Notes: generated from the letters alone by a model not told the origin. Shown: positions 46,195 through 59,770, numbered from the stretch's first letter. The stretch: DNA of 64,000 bases from Endocalyx cinctus (GCA_001600455.1 BCKC01000011.1:1143835-1207834); one strand, 5' to 3'. A program made the numbers and translations.

Positions 46195-48922
46195 GGATGC
46201 TTAAAATACTATGATATCCAGGACATTTAAGGAAATCATCGTTAGATCAACCACGACATGAAACTTTTGAATGGATCAAATTAAATAACTTCATGTTTCT
46301 ACTCGGAGCTAAACCTCGGTGAGAATATCTGCTCAGCTATAGTAATTCCTATATTCCAGTCGACATCATGACGTCTAAGTTCACGTTTTGACAGTTTTAA
46401 TATGGATTAAATCAGAGGTAAAAACTGGATTACGCACTCACAGTGGAATATTCAGCCGTGGTAAATATCAACGGTATATAGTAAATGCTCAACCTTATCG
46501 CTAGGTTGGGACGCCCTATTTGCCTTTGGTGACGATTTACGTTGAAGTATCCACCTGCGTGCTCGTTAATACCGTCATCAATTCTCATACAACCCATTCT
46601 GTTAAGGTGATAATAAATGGGATTGCTACAAGAAATGTAATCCAAAAGGACTTTGTTTCGCTACTAGGTAACCACGTTACGATCTTCTCAATCCCGATTG
46701 ATTCGATGACCCATGAGTAGCGATTGTACTGAGAAAACAGTTACTAACCCCCAACATAAACATCGTCGCCAGCAGTCTTATGAATAGCGCTTGTCGTAAG
46801 GTTTAGCTAGATCGAAATAGAAAGGTATCAAGCCTTGATAGGTTAGGGAAGTGAAAGTTTTCAAGTCTAGAAGCAAGCAAAAACATATTGCTCGAACCTG
46901 CCATCCACCCAGCCTACTTTCAATTGAGGAATAAGAGGAAAAGAGTCATCATAAAGTCCGATATGCGCATAGTAAACGACGGAAGGGCACGGGACAGGAC
47001 ATGATCGACTCTGTCATGGACATTTCTTATACACAGTAGAATACTTTTTTACTTCCCACGACGAGGAACCCAGCATAGGCCGCTCAGCCCCTGGATGTCA
47101 ATATCATCCTAGTATATGTGTAAATATGTGCAATAAACTTTAGAGCTCTACCATTCCTATGTTGATGGCTGCTTCGACGATTCTAATTTCAGGTTGCTCG
47201 CACCGTTTCTGCTCTCACCCTCAACGCCAAGAATTTGGAATTTGGAGATACGAGGTCACCTCAGGTCATAATTCCTGGCTCTCCTGGTAGAAATGCTTCC
47301 TTTTTTTTTCAGTGTTGGGCATACTTCCTATTTACGATGTATCGGATATATTGCAAATAACCCAGCAACACGTCATTTAATCTATGTATGGTAGAAGCAA
47401 TTAAGAAATACCCACTGCTGCTCTCCACACGATCGACCTGTCGCGTCAATTCTGACAAACAGGCCCGCGCCTTCCCGCTCACGACTAGTATACACTAACC
47501 CACGTGTATGGACCCCATATCGGAAGAAAATTTCCCGTCCAGTTCCTGAAGTTTAAATCTATCGTAGATTCGTAGATCGTCAACCTTTATGTTGGCATGG
47601 TTATAGTTCTAGCAAGACGAAGTATACAAACAATTATGCATGCAACCTCCAACAGATGAGTATCACAAAACCAGTTCTGGATACCGACTTGTTGATAACA
47701 TACTTGTATACACTTATGGAGTATAAGAGAAAGAGAGAGTAATTAGAATTGTTGTTACCTTCGATATACGTGTACTTGTGGGACTTTGGTCCATGAATTT
47801 CTTGGGGAAAGTCTCAAATAGAAATATTAACAAATAGGTATCAAATTGCTCGATAAACCCGAAACGTGATAGGAATAAGCAAAAGTGGAAGTGGATTGAA
47901 GGATCAAAATAATACCTGGCAGCCTGGTAGTTAAGATGAACAACCAAGTGTATTATTGCCCTTAGCTTGTTACCAATATAGTAGTCCGGTGGAGAGCTGC
48001 GTCAACAGCTACGATGACGGGTTCCAGAAACCGGGGCCTCCTCATGAGCGCGCCGGCTCTCTAGCCAAATCCGGCATTCTTCCGAGCACGGATTGCAACA
48101 GTGGCCCGGCACTTTCACCCTACCTCATGTTGGAGAAACCATTTTTCCACCCGTAAACGTCGAGGTTATTCGTAGATCATTTCCGTTTCATATTATAAAT
48201 AAACTGATCGCCCCGTTGAAAAAAGCTTGGCTCAATGCTCTCTGATTGAACTTGAGTGACTCTTGCTTGCATAGTACTACTATGTACGAAAGCGCCCCAG
48301 GGCGCTTGGTCAAAGAGACGACATCGAAACGTTCAAGTTAGTCCGGCAATCAAACTCCTCACTTTGGAGCGTTGCCGTAGCTGTCGCTTCCGAGTTCTGG
48401 AGTACAACGACGATTATGTCAAATCCGGAATTCACAAGCGCCATGCGTCATCATAACTCATACTTCAATTTACATGGTGTGATTAAGGATTGCAACCTAG
48501 GATTTTTTTACCCCTGTCTACGATGAGTTCATTCTCGCCTTTACGACATACCAGACCATCTTGACTTCAGGGGCAATCGACTGGTACGGTAAGGAGATCT
48601 GATAAACATTTGCGGAAAAACTATGCAAGCCCTGTAGATCATCTCTGGATCTGATGGTGATTCTTTGAACGAACTATTCCAACAACCACGGATATTTCTA
48701 TATATAACTAAGTATTTGCGCCATACCCCGATGGCATTTCTTTTTTACCAGCTACCATCACTTTCTTTACTCAGCTATCTAGTCGTTCAGATTTCTCCCT
48801 TCTAAGCACCAGCTGCCCACTAGTTTTTGTTTTATTTTCGAGCAGGACTTGTTTACTTCTCACGCACCGGACGGAGTCCCTTGAATTATATCCAAGCCCA
48901 TCGTAAGACCACTACAGCAAAA
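46195..48922. other. Long intergenic interval (2.7 kb)
   Basis: No gene or RNA supported on either strand. Frames at 46430-46720, 47714-47947, 47956-48156 and 48256-48456 show no family signature or consistent splicing. The right end holds the promoter and leader of the pectate lyase gene. Confidence 0.5.
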
Positions 48923-49788
48923 ATGCAGCAGTCTCTTCTCATTATCTCGGCTTTGGTCCTCGGCGCCTCTGCCACCCCGAAGCCCGTCATTACCGCGGCA
49001 CCCAAGGCGAGGAAGATTAACGCCCGTGATGACCTCCCCGCCTCGTCCGGCAGTTCCGCCCTTTCCGATGTATACACCATCGCCGCTGGCGAATCTTTCG
49101 ACGGTGGCATGGTGATGTACGACCGAGGTGTTGACTGTACCGGCCAGGAAGAAGGTGGCGACTCGGACGCCGTTTTCCAGATTGAGGAGGGAGGATCCCT
49201 GTCCAACGTCATCATCGGCCCCAACCAAATCGAAGGTGTTCACTGCCAGGGCGCTTGCACTCTTACCAACGTCTGGTGGAGCGCCGTCTGCGAGGATGCT
49301 TTCTCTATCAAGAACCAGGATGATGGTGACACCACCTACATCAACGGAGGTGGAGCTTTCGGCGCCGAGGATAAGGTTATCCAGCACAACGGTGGTGGTA
49401 CCGTCAGCGTTTCTGACTTCACCGTCGATGACTTTGGAAAGTTGTACCGAAGCTGCGGCAACTGTGACACCATGTATGAACGCCATGTCATCATGGACGG
49501 TATCACCGCTTCCGGTGGCAGCTCGCTTGTTGGTAAGTTCTAACCCTCACACCTCTATCTTATTCTATATAGCCTATCGCAATACCACGTCATCATTTAC
49601 TTACATCACTCTTAGGTATCAACTCCAACTACGGTGATACTGCTACGCTTAGCAACATCGTAGTCAGCGACGTGAACGATATCTGTGTCGAGTACGAGGG
49701 AAACGATACTGGGGATGAGCCGGAGGAGATCAGCAGCGGTCCCAGCGACTACTGTATCTATGACGATAGTGATATCACCGAGGCATAA
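48923..49788 (+). CDS. Secreted pectate lyase, PL3 family
   Basis: A 260-residue extracellular pectate lyase that cleaves de-esterified pectin by beta-elimination, with Ca2+. Exons are 48923-49532 and 49616-49788 (83-bp intron, phase 1). The open frame extends upstream without an [23 protein letters not shown] is the start and signal peptide (about 18 residues). The mature enzyme shows the PL3 features: a small beta-helix with [39 protein letters not shown], the [22 protein letters not shown] segment and [18 protein letters not shown], with paired cysteines ([15 protein letters not shown]). Length fits PL3. It lies head-to-tail with the GH55 gene. Confidence 0.92.
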
Positions 49789-50389
49789 ATCATCCATTCG
49801 GTAGCCAGTGGATAGCGGTACCTTTTACTTCGGATAGACAATACCGCGACGACACGGCCCGGTGCTAGGGACGCCCCCATTCTTTGCATATATATTCTCT
49901 TCATTCTGTAAATATACATACGTATATATATTTTCTTAGCTTGAATAATGACTGGGTCTCATTGACAGTGTCTTGGTCGCAGTCAGTTCATAAAAACTAC
50001 CGCCGACCTTACTTGCCACCAGTCAAATTTATATGTGATTACATTTTCTCGTATTCGAAATAACCTCGCAGGGTATTCCCCTGATGACCACCGTGCTAGA
50101 GATGGCCATGTAAAAGATATGCCGTCGGAAAAGAGACTAAGAGGCCACGGGGCAATATATATATATATACACTACGGAGTCTGGAATCCGTCGTGTAAGA
50201 GTTACATTATGGCTTGGATCTTATAGTATCCATGTCAGATGGCAAGCGTCAGCTACAATGTCCACGGAATATGATTTTAACCCGGGAATGCCGTGACTAT
50301 TGGTATATAACTTCACTTGAGAACCCTCAAAGCCGAGAACTTCACGGAGACACTACGCTTCTCCAAAGTGATCGATCCACGCTAGCAAG
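49789..50389. other. Intergenic region between PL3 and GH55 genes
   Basis: 600 bp containing the pectate-lyase terminator region and GH55 promoter. It has a TA run near 50155-50169. No gene. Confidence 0.5.
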
Positions 50390-53283
50390 ATGACTCGGTT
50401 CCTCGTGTTTGCGACCACTTTGTTTGCCTTAGCTAGAGCTTCCCCTATCTTCGAAGATGACGGGCCTAGTTCTAACTTAACAAAAAGGGAAAGTAGCTTT
50501 TGGTATCCCAATTTTGACCACGCAGGAAACTCTAGGGGCTTTGCTCCCGATCTCGACGGTGATTTCACGTATCCCGTGTTCATGGCCGTTTCTCCTGGTG
50601 ATGGTGCCGGCATACAGAATGCCATCAACTCTGATGGGAAAGGTGGATCGCGTCACGTTAAATGGCTTTCATCTCAGCCGAGGGTAAGCCTCACCCCCTC
50701 GGATAGAAGGACGAAGCGTACTTGAGGCTAACGATATTTTTTTTAACAATTGCGTGCTTCTATAGGTCGTATACATTCCTCCGGGAACGTATGAAGTGAG
50801 CGAAACCATACGGATGAACACCGACACGATTCTGATGGGAGATGCTACGAATGTAAGCCACTGTCTCGGCGGCAATCATGTTACCAAGAGCTAAACTTCC
50901 ATAAAGCCCCCTATTATTAAAGCATCTGCTAGCTTTTCTAGTAACGATCCGACATTACTTTCTGGTAAGTCCATCATTCGATTACTCAGTATCACGTTCC
51001 GTGCTAACCCAATCTCCTAGGTCAGGATCCAGGCACGGGAATAAACGGCGAGCTTTCATTCGCGGTTGGTCTCAAGAATATCATTCTCGACACAACTAGC
51101 ATCCCTGGTGGTAAGCAACCCCACAGCCCGTAAGCCAGCTGACATATCGTACTGACGCCAGCAAGGCAATGCTTTTACTGCACTGTGGTGGGGAGTCGCT
51201 CAAGCGGCACAGCTACAGAATGTCAAGATCCAGATGGCGTCATCAAGCAATGGCAACGGACACACCGGTATTCGTCTAGGACGGGGGTCAACTCTTGGGT
51301 TAGCAGACGTGCGAATTGAACGCGGTCAGGTGGGTTCACTAACCTACGAGAGGCTTTATTTTCAGTTCAGTCCCAATTAACAAGGCCAAACAGAATGGTA
51401 TCTGGCACGATACTCAACAACAAGCACTTTACAAATCGATTTACTTTTTCCAGAATACGGTTGGCATGCTCATCACTGGTGGGTCGACGATTAGTTTAAT
51501 GGCGCCCACCTTTGATACTTGCGGCTTCGGAGTGCGAAACACTGGAGGATCTCCCGTGAGTAACCACTATAACACCTAGTTACTTAACTCAGCTAGCAGC
51601 CAACATTGTTCTTGGGGGTCTCCTCCACCACTCCCATCATACAGCTCCCGATACACATGACTCGGTCCGTAATATCAATTATGCTGACTTCTGTCTGTCG
51701 TAGTGGATTGCAGTCGTCGATGGCACATCCATCAATTCCGGAGTGACATTTCAGACCACCGGCTTCCCGTCGTACCTTATCGAGAATCTCAGCAAGGATA
51801 CAAACACAGATATCGCCCAGGGTCCCTCAGGCACCGTCCTTGGTCCCATGAACCATGTGGACACCTTCACGTTTGCTAACACTGTCGGACGTAATCCGGT
51901 ATACGGAGATACGACCTCAAAAAACAGCCGTCCTGCATCTCTCGCTCCGGGTGGTAAGTTCCCCGTTGTACCAGCACCCAACTACGCTTCAAATACTGTG
52001 AACGACTTTATCAATGTGAAGGACCCTGAACAGAATGGAGGTTTAACTGTCCTCGGTGATCACACGAAAGATGAGTCGGGGGTACTGAATCAAATCCTAC
52101 AACTCGCCGCGAGTCAGAACAAGATTGCTTATTTTCCGTTTGGGAAATATCGAGTCGACGACACTCTCCTGATTCCAAAAGGCTCCAGGATTGTGGGTGA
52201 AGCTTGGGCTACGATAACGGGGAGTGGTGACAAGTTCAAAGATGCCAATAATCCCAAGCCAGTTGTCGCGGTTGGCAATGTAGGTGACGTAGGCACGGCT
52301 CAGATACAGGATATGAGATTCACGGTATCCGACGTGTTGCCCGGGGCCATCATACTTCAGTTTAACATGGCAGGCGCATCACCCGGCGACGTAGCCCTCT
52401 GGAATTCTTTGGTGACCATCGGGGGTGTTCGAGGCGCAGACGGCGTGTCAAACAATTGTAAATCAGCCAGCAATGAATGCATGGCTGCTTTCATCGGAGT
52501 GCACTTCGCGGTCTCGTCTTCGGCCTACGTGGAGAACACGTGGGTTTGGGTCGCCGACCACAACACCGAAGACTTCGACGGTGGAACAAACATTGCTGGT
52601 AAGGGTGGGGTTCTCGTTGAATCTACCAAGGCAACATGGTTACACGCTCTCGGGAGCGAGCACTGGTGGCTATACCAGTTGAACCTCCGAGAGGCGAATA
52701 ATGTGCTGGTATCTATGCTGCAGTCGGAGACGAACTACGACCAGGGTGATGATGTACAGCAGACACCGCCGAAACCCGTGAGTGATCAGAAGCCGCTTCC
52801 CATTTCAGGTAGCGTTAGAGACTCTGCTAATATTAGGTACCCGTGGTAGTGGACCGCCGACGTCGACGGCTGGGGTGACCCTGATTTCTCGTGGTGCGGC
52901 AGCACAGATACTCGCTGCCGCATGGGATTCGCCAATTATATCAACGGTGGGTCGAACATTTATACGTACGCCTCCGCTTCCTGGGTTTTCTTCAAGGGGC
53001 CCAACGAAGGGTGCGACTCAGCCGAATGCCAAGGTAAGCAAAGCAAATAAAATTCCCGTCTACGTGGAGTAGTCAAATGGGATACTTGGACAATACTCAC
53101 GTCGAACTAGATTACATGCACTGGATCCAAAAGCAACCGACCAACCTACAAGCCTTCGGTCTGTGCTCCAAAGGCACATTCGCAACCTTACGTCTAGCCG
53201 ATGGGTCTTTGATTGAAACTCAACCTGATTTCCAAGGCTCGTGGAGTCCGAATGGCGGTGACGTGGGTCGGTACACTCCCTAG
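50390..53283 (+). CDS. Secreted exo-beta-1,3-glucanase, GH55 family
   Basis: A 761-residue extracellular glucan 1,3-beta-glucosidase that releases glucose from beta-1,3-glucan chains. Nine exons: 50390-50683, 50766-50852, 50907-50964, 51021-51110, 51166-51329, 51394-51555, 51704-52777, 52850-53033 and 53111-53283. All eight junctions agree in phase. A signal peptide covers residues 1-18 (MTRFLVFATTLFALARAS), then a KR pair suggests propeptide processing. The protein is two right-handed beta-helix repeats typical of GH55: an N-terminal one with SSFWYPNFDHAGNSRGFAPD, VVYIPPGTYEVSETI and NGIWHDTQQQALY, and a C-terminal one with KIAYFPFGKYRVDDTLLIPK and NTEDFDGG. It ends with TNLQAFGLCSKGTFATLRL. 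Size matches characterised family members. Confidence 0.92.
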
Positions 53284-54268
53284 TTTCAACGAATTTTTTT
53301 TTTTTTCAACCTTTCGGAACCTATGTGTAGGACAAGAGGTAAGATGGGACGTTGGTTTTACCTAGGCTGCCTAGTTAGAGAATTTATTATTGGGATAATA
53401 TAAGAGTAAACTGTGACACATTATACAGGATAAGATATCCGCAGATATCAGTTCTTTACATAAATAGACCTTTACCAAGTTGCCAAGCAGGTAATTATTG
53501 AATAAAATATTGAATAAATTTCCCACGTACCTCCGCATACCCCAAACCCCTCCAGCCACCCCCCTCACAACTACGTTACCCCACATACTATCCTATTCCC
53601 TATAGGCTATCCCCTTATATGTGTATAATACCTATTATTATATGCGGACACACCAAATAGTATGTCCTCATTGGTATACCAACCTCCTCATTGTAACCTC
53701 ACTGTAACCTCAAGTCCCGTATAACCCCCGAGCGCCTACAGTAAGTATAGTACCACGTGCAATCTTGCATCTTTACATAGCATGACGACATGTGCAGGAC
53801 AAAGGCCTCGGTTCTAATTTCCTGCGACATTCGACCGAGGGGTTTCATCTATCGAATGAGATTGATTTTAAACCTCTTCGATCGCCGTATATTTCTCCGT
53901 TCCCGGATGGATGGGCGAAGATTTTTTTTTTTGGTTACCCCATACCTTATCTCGACACCGACGTAGTACTGCTTATGAGATCTATGGGAATATGTTACGT
54001 TTCTTATTACAAGCCTCGTAGAAGCCTGCTTACCCCATGTTTTTCTCCAAGCTCGTGCCTGATTCGGTTATGTATTTAAAGGCACAACCATCCACTTTAC
54101 CTGTTATTTATCTTACTTGCAGATAAAAAATATAGTTGTTCTTCTTTTCATTAATATTGCAGAACCCGACGCTTTTTTGCCAACATCACATGATCGGAGA
54201 GGGAAATTCCAATCTTCGCATATCGTTCGCAGTACCTGCACCGATTCAAGCCGCGTGCAGTCTGAAAT
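53284..54268. other. Intergenic region upstream of the sugar transporter
   Basis: No gene supported. T-rich runs near 53293 and 53923 and a low-GC stretch; the frame at 53371-53586 has no signature. Confidence 0.5.
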
Positions 54269-55988
54269 ATGGCGCCGCCAAAATTCATGGGCCTAAGTGG
54301 CCAACGATTATCCTTTGTTGTCTCGGCAGTCGCCACCACCGGTTTTTTACTCTTCGGCTATGACCAAGGTGTGATGAGTGGAATTATAGATTCCGAGCCG
54401 TTCGCCAACGTTTTCGAAGAGACAAGAGGCAACTCGACCATCCAGGGTCTTGTCACCGCTATTTATGAGATAGGATGCTTAATGGGTGCCCTCTTCATAC
54501 TCGCCGTCGGTGATCTATTGGGACGGCGGAGAGCTATCATACTTGGCGGAGTGGTTATGATTGTTGGTACGATTATTCAGGTGACATCTTTCAAGACACA
54601 CGCGCCCCTGGCTCAGTTTATAGTCGGTCGTGTCGTCACCGGAGTCGGGAATGGAATTAATACCTCGACCATCCCGACATACCAGGCTGAATGCAGCCGG
54701 ACATCAAACCGTGGCCTCCTCATCTGTATCGAGGGTGGTGTCATCGCCTTCGGAACTCTTATCGCATACTGGATCGATTACGGCGCCTCGTACGGGAGCC
54801 CTGATCTGGCCTGGCGCTTTCCGATCGCCTTTCAGATTGTATTTGGGTTAATCGTTTCCACTTCTATGCTCTTCCTTCCCGAATCTCCTCGTTGGCTTCT
54901 CACCCGCGAGCGTTACGAAGACGCCAACCGGGTCATTGCCGGCCTCAGAGGGTACGAGATTGAAAGTCACGAAACGAAAATAGAGCGTGAGGTCATCCTC
55001 GATTCCATCCGAGCTTCTGGCTTCGGTGGCCGGAAGAGCACTCCGATGAAGGCATTGTTCACAAACGGAAAGACCCAGCATTTCCGTAGAATGCTCCTAG
55101 GTGCCAGCTCTCAGTTGATGCAGCAGATTGGAGGTTGCAACGCCGTCATTTACTATTTTCCCATTCTTTTCGAAAAATCTATTAGCCCCGGTAACCATCA
55201 CTTGGCATTACTCATGGGCGGCGTGAATATGATTGTCTATTCCATTTTTGCCACGGTGTCCTGGTTTTTGATTGAACGAGTCGGTCGGCGGAAGCTGTTC
55301 ATCTACGGAACTATTGGTCAAGGCCTATCCATGGTTCTAACTTTCTCCTGCTTGATTCCCGGCACTTCGATGGCCGCGAGAGGCGCTGCTGTCGGGCTAT
55401 TTACATATATCGCCTCATTTGGCGCGACATGGCTTCCGTTGCCGTGGCTGTAAGTCATATAACCCGCCCTGTTTCCTCTTCTATTGATGATACCACGGAC
55501 GAGTCCGAGCATGACAATGTTAACACGGCATGATCAGGTACCCTGCGGAAATCAATCCGATCAAGACCAGAGCGAAGGCTAACGCAGTGTCGACCTGTAC
55601 AAACTGGCTTTTTAACTTTCTCGTCGTCTTGATAACGCCGATTATGATTACAAACATCGGCTGGGGTACTTACCTCTTCTTCGCGGTGGTAAATGCTAGC
55701 TTCCTGCCGTTTATCTACATGTTTTATCCTGAAACGGCAAGAAGGTCACTTGAAGAGATCGACATTATATTCGCGAAGGGATACGTCGAGAAGAAATCTT
55801 ATGTGCGTGCCGCACAAGAGCTGCCTCTTCTCTCGGACGAGCAAGTGGAAGAAGAAGCTCTCAAATACGGGCTTATCGACACCGCAGCAATGGGAGTTGC
55901 TAAGTCTGCTGCCAACCCGGATTTGGAGTTGGAGAAGACGTCGAGTGAGAAGAGCGGCGAAGTAGCCGAGACGACGGAGAAAATCTAA
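54269..55988 (+). CDS. MFS sugar transporter (SP family)
   Basis: A 543-residue twelve-span plasma-membrane sugar:proton symporter of the sugar-porter family. Exons are 54269-55449 and 55538-55988 (88-bp intron, phase 2). Signatures: LLFGYDQGVMSGII in the first helix, GDLLGRRRAIILGG after helix 2, GRVVTGVGNGINTSTIPTYQAE in helix 4, PESPRWLLTRERYEDA at the end of the first half, QQIGGCNAVIYYFPILFE in helix 7, ERVGRRKL, PLPWLYPAEINPIKTRAK and PETARRSLEEID at the end. The N and C termini are short and hydrophilic. It lies 1 kb downstream of GH55 in the same orientation and just left of the transposon island. Transported sugar cannot be fixed from sequence; uptake of polymer breakdown products is inference. 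Confidence 0.93.
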
Positions 55989-56324
55989 TATCGATATAAG
56001 GCAGTATAGGTACGGTAAAAGGACGATGATGTCTCGGTAGCTTGGAGGTATAGCCTATTATCCCGATAGATAAATATGCATAGAATAAAGAGGGGAAAAC
56101 TTAAAAGGGCTCATCCTAGATTTGCCTGGCCGACGAGAGATATCACGTATAATAACCTATTCTCTACCACTTTATCCCATATCATCATTGCCGGTCTGGT
56201 AATATCGGCAGTAATCTGTCGTACAGGGGATTGTGGCATGGGTGTACTCATAGGCCCCGTTAATAACTTCACCACCGTCCTTCGGGACATAAATATACTG
56301 TACGATCTAAGACATAGTTACTTA
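55989..56324. other. Intergenic strip between the transporter gene and the transposon
   Basis: 336 bp of normal-composition sequence ending in TTA, the target-site copy at the left transposon end. No gene supported. Confidence 0.55.
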
Positions 56325-56364
56325 GGCCGTGATTGTTTTTTTGGGGTACGGGCACAGGGTACGT
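56325..56364. repeat. Left terminal inverted repeat of the Harbinger-type element
   Basis: Begins GGCCGTGATTG, then seven T and GGGGTACGGGCAC; pairs with the right end. Confidence 0.9.
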
Positions 56365-57269
56365 TATATCTTATTTTCAACCCATTTTTAGTTTTTCTGA
56401 CATTAAAAAACTAATCTTAACTGTAAAATGTTTGCATAACTATTTTCCAGCATCCATTTCTTTTTATTTAAGATATTTTAATATATTCTTTTCGCCACCC
56501 TTCCGAAATGCTTTTATTAAGTAAAACGTTTATTTTTTTGTCATTTTTTAAGCTATACCTTATTTTTCGTGAATAGGTAATTTTAGATATTTGGGGTAAA
56601 AGTTACGGAAATTAGAAATAATTTTCTTTTTATATAATTTATATAGTTAATAATAATTAATATATTATAAGTTAAAGTCTTTTATTTTTTTTAAATTATA
56701 TATTAAATAAAATAATTATTAATTATTTTATTAAATAATAATATTATTACTTAAATATACGATTACGGGTAAAACGTATATTATATAATTTTAAAATCCT
56801 TTATATTACACTTAAAAAAGTTTTATTTTTATTTAATAATTCCCTTAATTTTTTTAAAGATTTATTCCAAATATTAAAATTAACGTTTTTAAAATTTTTT
56901 ACCTAATTATATAAAAATATAAACCTTTAGCATTAAAAATATATTTTTAATATATAATACTTAATAATAATATTATATATATTTACTTATAACGAACCTT
57001 AATAAATAATAATATAATAATTTAAATTATCTTAAATTATTATATATTACTCCTTTAAATATATATTTCTTAAATTAATTAAATTATATTATTATTATAT
57101 TAAATTACTTAATAATAATTATATATTTCTAAAAATAAAATTTAATTTAAAGTTTTATAAATTTAATAGCTATATTAGTATAATTGATAATATATTATTA
57201 TATGCTTATATATCGATTAATTATTAATAATTTTGGAGGTTTAAAAAAGGATTTATTTCTTAAAATATA

Positions 57270-57620
57270 TTTGTAGTGGTTAAATTTAACGGGATTTTTA
57301 ATTATATATTAATTAGTGTTAAAAGCTTAATAAATAATTTAAAGTTATTATGTGAAATTTTTAGTAAAAAGTTTACGATATTAAATAATAAATATTACTT
57401 AATTAATAATAGGTTTTTTAATTATTTTAGTATTTTTATACCTTTTTTTATAATTAAATATTATCTTAAGGAGTAGAAAGATAGTAAAGAGTTTTTAAGA
57501 AAAGCTTTAAAATTATATAATTTCCGTTATTTAATATTACGTGGTAAAGTTAAGAAAGTCTTTAGTAGGGTGAAACGAAAATTTAAAATTATTCGATTTT
57601 TAGTTTTTAAATATTATATT
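57270..57620 (+). pseudogene. Harbinger (DDE_Tnp_4) transposase relic
   Basis: The reading frame resembles the C-terminal half of a PIF/Harbinger transposase: FTILNNKYYLINNRFFNYF, then IKYYLKE, then a stop, KEFLRKALKLYNFRYLILRG and KRKFKIIRFL. In intact relatives this is the stretch YYL-D-AGF...YHLKEW...AKELFNLRH...LR-V-ER-FG-K-RFKIL. Here the Asp after YYL reads Asn and the Trp after KYYLKE is a TAG stop, both explained by G-to-A/C-to-T changes. The upstream part is too eroded to follow. No working protein can be made. Confidence 0.72.
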
Positions 57621-59374
57621 TAATAATAAATTTTTATTATATACGCGATTTACGCATTTTATAACTTTATTATCCAATATAATAATAATAAATATATATA
57701 TAATAACGAGGTTAATAATAATAATTATAACGAGGATAGTAATAAAAGGGTATATAATTTTAAATTATATATATAAAAAAAAAGAAATATTTTAAAAAGC
57801 GTTAAGATATTATTAGGAAATAGGCTAGTAAATATTTGAAAGTTATTTACTATTAGATAGTTATACGGATATAAAATTAATATATTAATTATATATAGGC
57901 TTAAAACCTTAATTATATTAGTTAATAGTTAATATATTTAACTAGATTAGGCCCCTTATTTATTAATCCGAAAAAATATTAAAAATATTAAAAAAAATAA
58001 ATTTATTAATAAAATAAATGTTAATTATTTATTATTTATAGTAGCGAGTTTATAATTTTAGTTTACCCCGGAAGATAAATTAATATTATAAATATGGTAT
58101 TATAATTAATAAAAAATATAAGAGATTTATTTTATTAATAAACTAATTATCCTAATTAGGATTTAAACTTAAATTTTTTATTATTTATAAATAAGTATTT
58201 TAACCATTTAACTATTAAGATATTTATTTAAATTAATAATAACACCCTTATTTAAGTCTATAAAGAAAAATTAATAAAAAAATAAAGTTATAAATAATTA
58301 TATTAACTAATAAGGGTTTAAGAACGAGGTAAATAATATTTATATTTATTTATTTACTATTATATATAAAAAAAAATTATAAAAACTATCAAAATATTTA
58401 TTATTAGCTCTTAAAAATACCTCTAAACGCGTTAAAAAGGCTTAGTTAAGTAGCCTTTTATAGCCTTACTTAAGGCTATTATATTTAATTACTATATAAA
58501 AAGATAATATTCTTTAAGTTATATTATATATTAATATATATTATTTTTTATTTTTTAACGATTATTAGGAAAAAAAATAATTATTAAAATAATATAATAA
58601 ATAAAAAATTATTAATTAATATATATATTAAAATAATTAAATTATTATTTTTAATATAATTATTAAATAATTATTAAATTATAATTAATTCTTAATAAAA
58701 GGGTATTATTATTAAAAAACCCCTAAAAATTTGATTAGGTTTAAAAAATAACATAGTTTATTTCCTTTTTTAAAGATAGTTTTATATAATATTTATATAT
58801 AAAATATATTATTAATTAAAAGATTTTTTTTATTAATAATATATATTAAAAAAATTTTGTCAAATTTTTAATATAAAAACTTAGCTAATTATTAATATTA
58901 TTTAAAAATATTAATAATTTAAGCCTTTATAAAACTTCGTATATATAATATTTTTTTTTTATTTAAAAGTAGTAAAAATAAGGGTTTAGGTAAGATTAAT
59001 AAATATTTTAATAATATCGTTATATTTATTAGGAAATATATTAAATTTAAGTTCTTTTAATTAATTAATAGTTTTTTAAATATAATAATTATTTATTAAT
59101 TTATTTATAACGTGGAGAAAATAATCGTTATTTAGGTTTTATTATTATTAGAAATTACTTTATTTTTTCCTTTTTTTCGGAGAGTTTAGAGGAGGCTTTA
59201 TAATAAAATTATCGCTAATAACGGTATTAAGGTTAAGGTTAAAGATTTACTTTTATTATAAGCTTTTTTAAGATTTATTAAATATATACTTTTTAATAGT
59301 ATTATTGTTACTATTATTATCTAAGTATATAATAATATTATCTTTAACCTCTCAAATATAGTTTTTAGTTAATC

Positions 59375-59770
59375 TATTTTTTCGGAATACACGTGCGTAT
59401 ATCTTTTTATTACCTATTAGCTTCGAACGTAGCCACTTTTTATCTGGATATTTAAAAATAAACCGGTCCTATTATTTATTAAATATTTTAAGGTATTCCT
59501 TCTTATCCTCGCTATTATTATTAATATATTCGTTAACAAAGGTTTCGCGTAAAATCTATCGCTTACGCTTTATTTTCCACTTCTCTAGTATTTATTTCGT
59601 AGTTCAAGATTTATTCGGAAACCAGGACTTTATCTCTATTAATAAACGCTCCTAAGCTAAAACCCATATTAATACGCGTTATATATTAAATATGCCATCG
59701 GCTATAACAATAGTAAGAAACTCTATATATACTTCTAACTTTTGATTATTCCATCTGAGCCTATTAAGCC
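59375..59770 (-). pseudogene. Myb/SANT-like second ORF of the Harbinger element, RIP relic
   Basis: Minus-strand reading gives RWNNQKLEVYIEFLTIVIADG, stop, WVLA, stop, ERLLIEIKSWFPNK, several stops, ILEKWKIKRKR, stop, ILRETFVNEYINN and later YPDKKWLRSKLIGNKKIYARVF. The layout (a Trp-led helix, an ADG turn, a Lys/Arg-rich helix, a late A/Y-P-x-KK-x-R segment) fits Myb/SANT-like proteins carried by Harbinger elements. Stops fall where CAG or TGG would be expected, as RIP produces. Confidence 0.55.

Noticed and set aside
48860..49637. Long antisense and alternate-frame ORFs over the pectate lyase gene (for example 208 codons on the minus strand)
   Set aside because: They are shadows of the biased codons of the PL3 gene, have no family signature and lack a sensible start or splice context.
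57276..57476. 66-codon frame as an intact gene
   Set aside because: It is a stop-free fragment of the eroded Harbinger transposase and ends at a RIP-type stop within the conserved KEW motif; annotated as a pseudogene instead.
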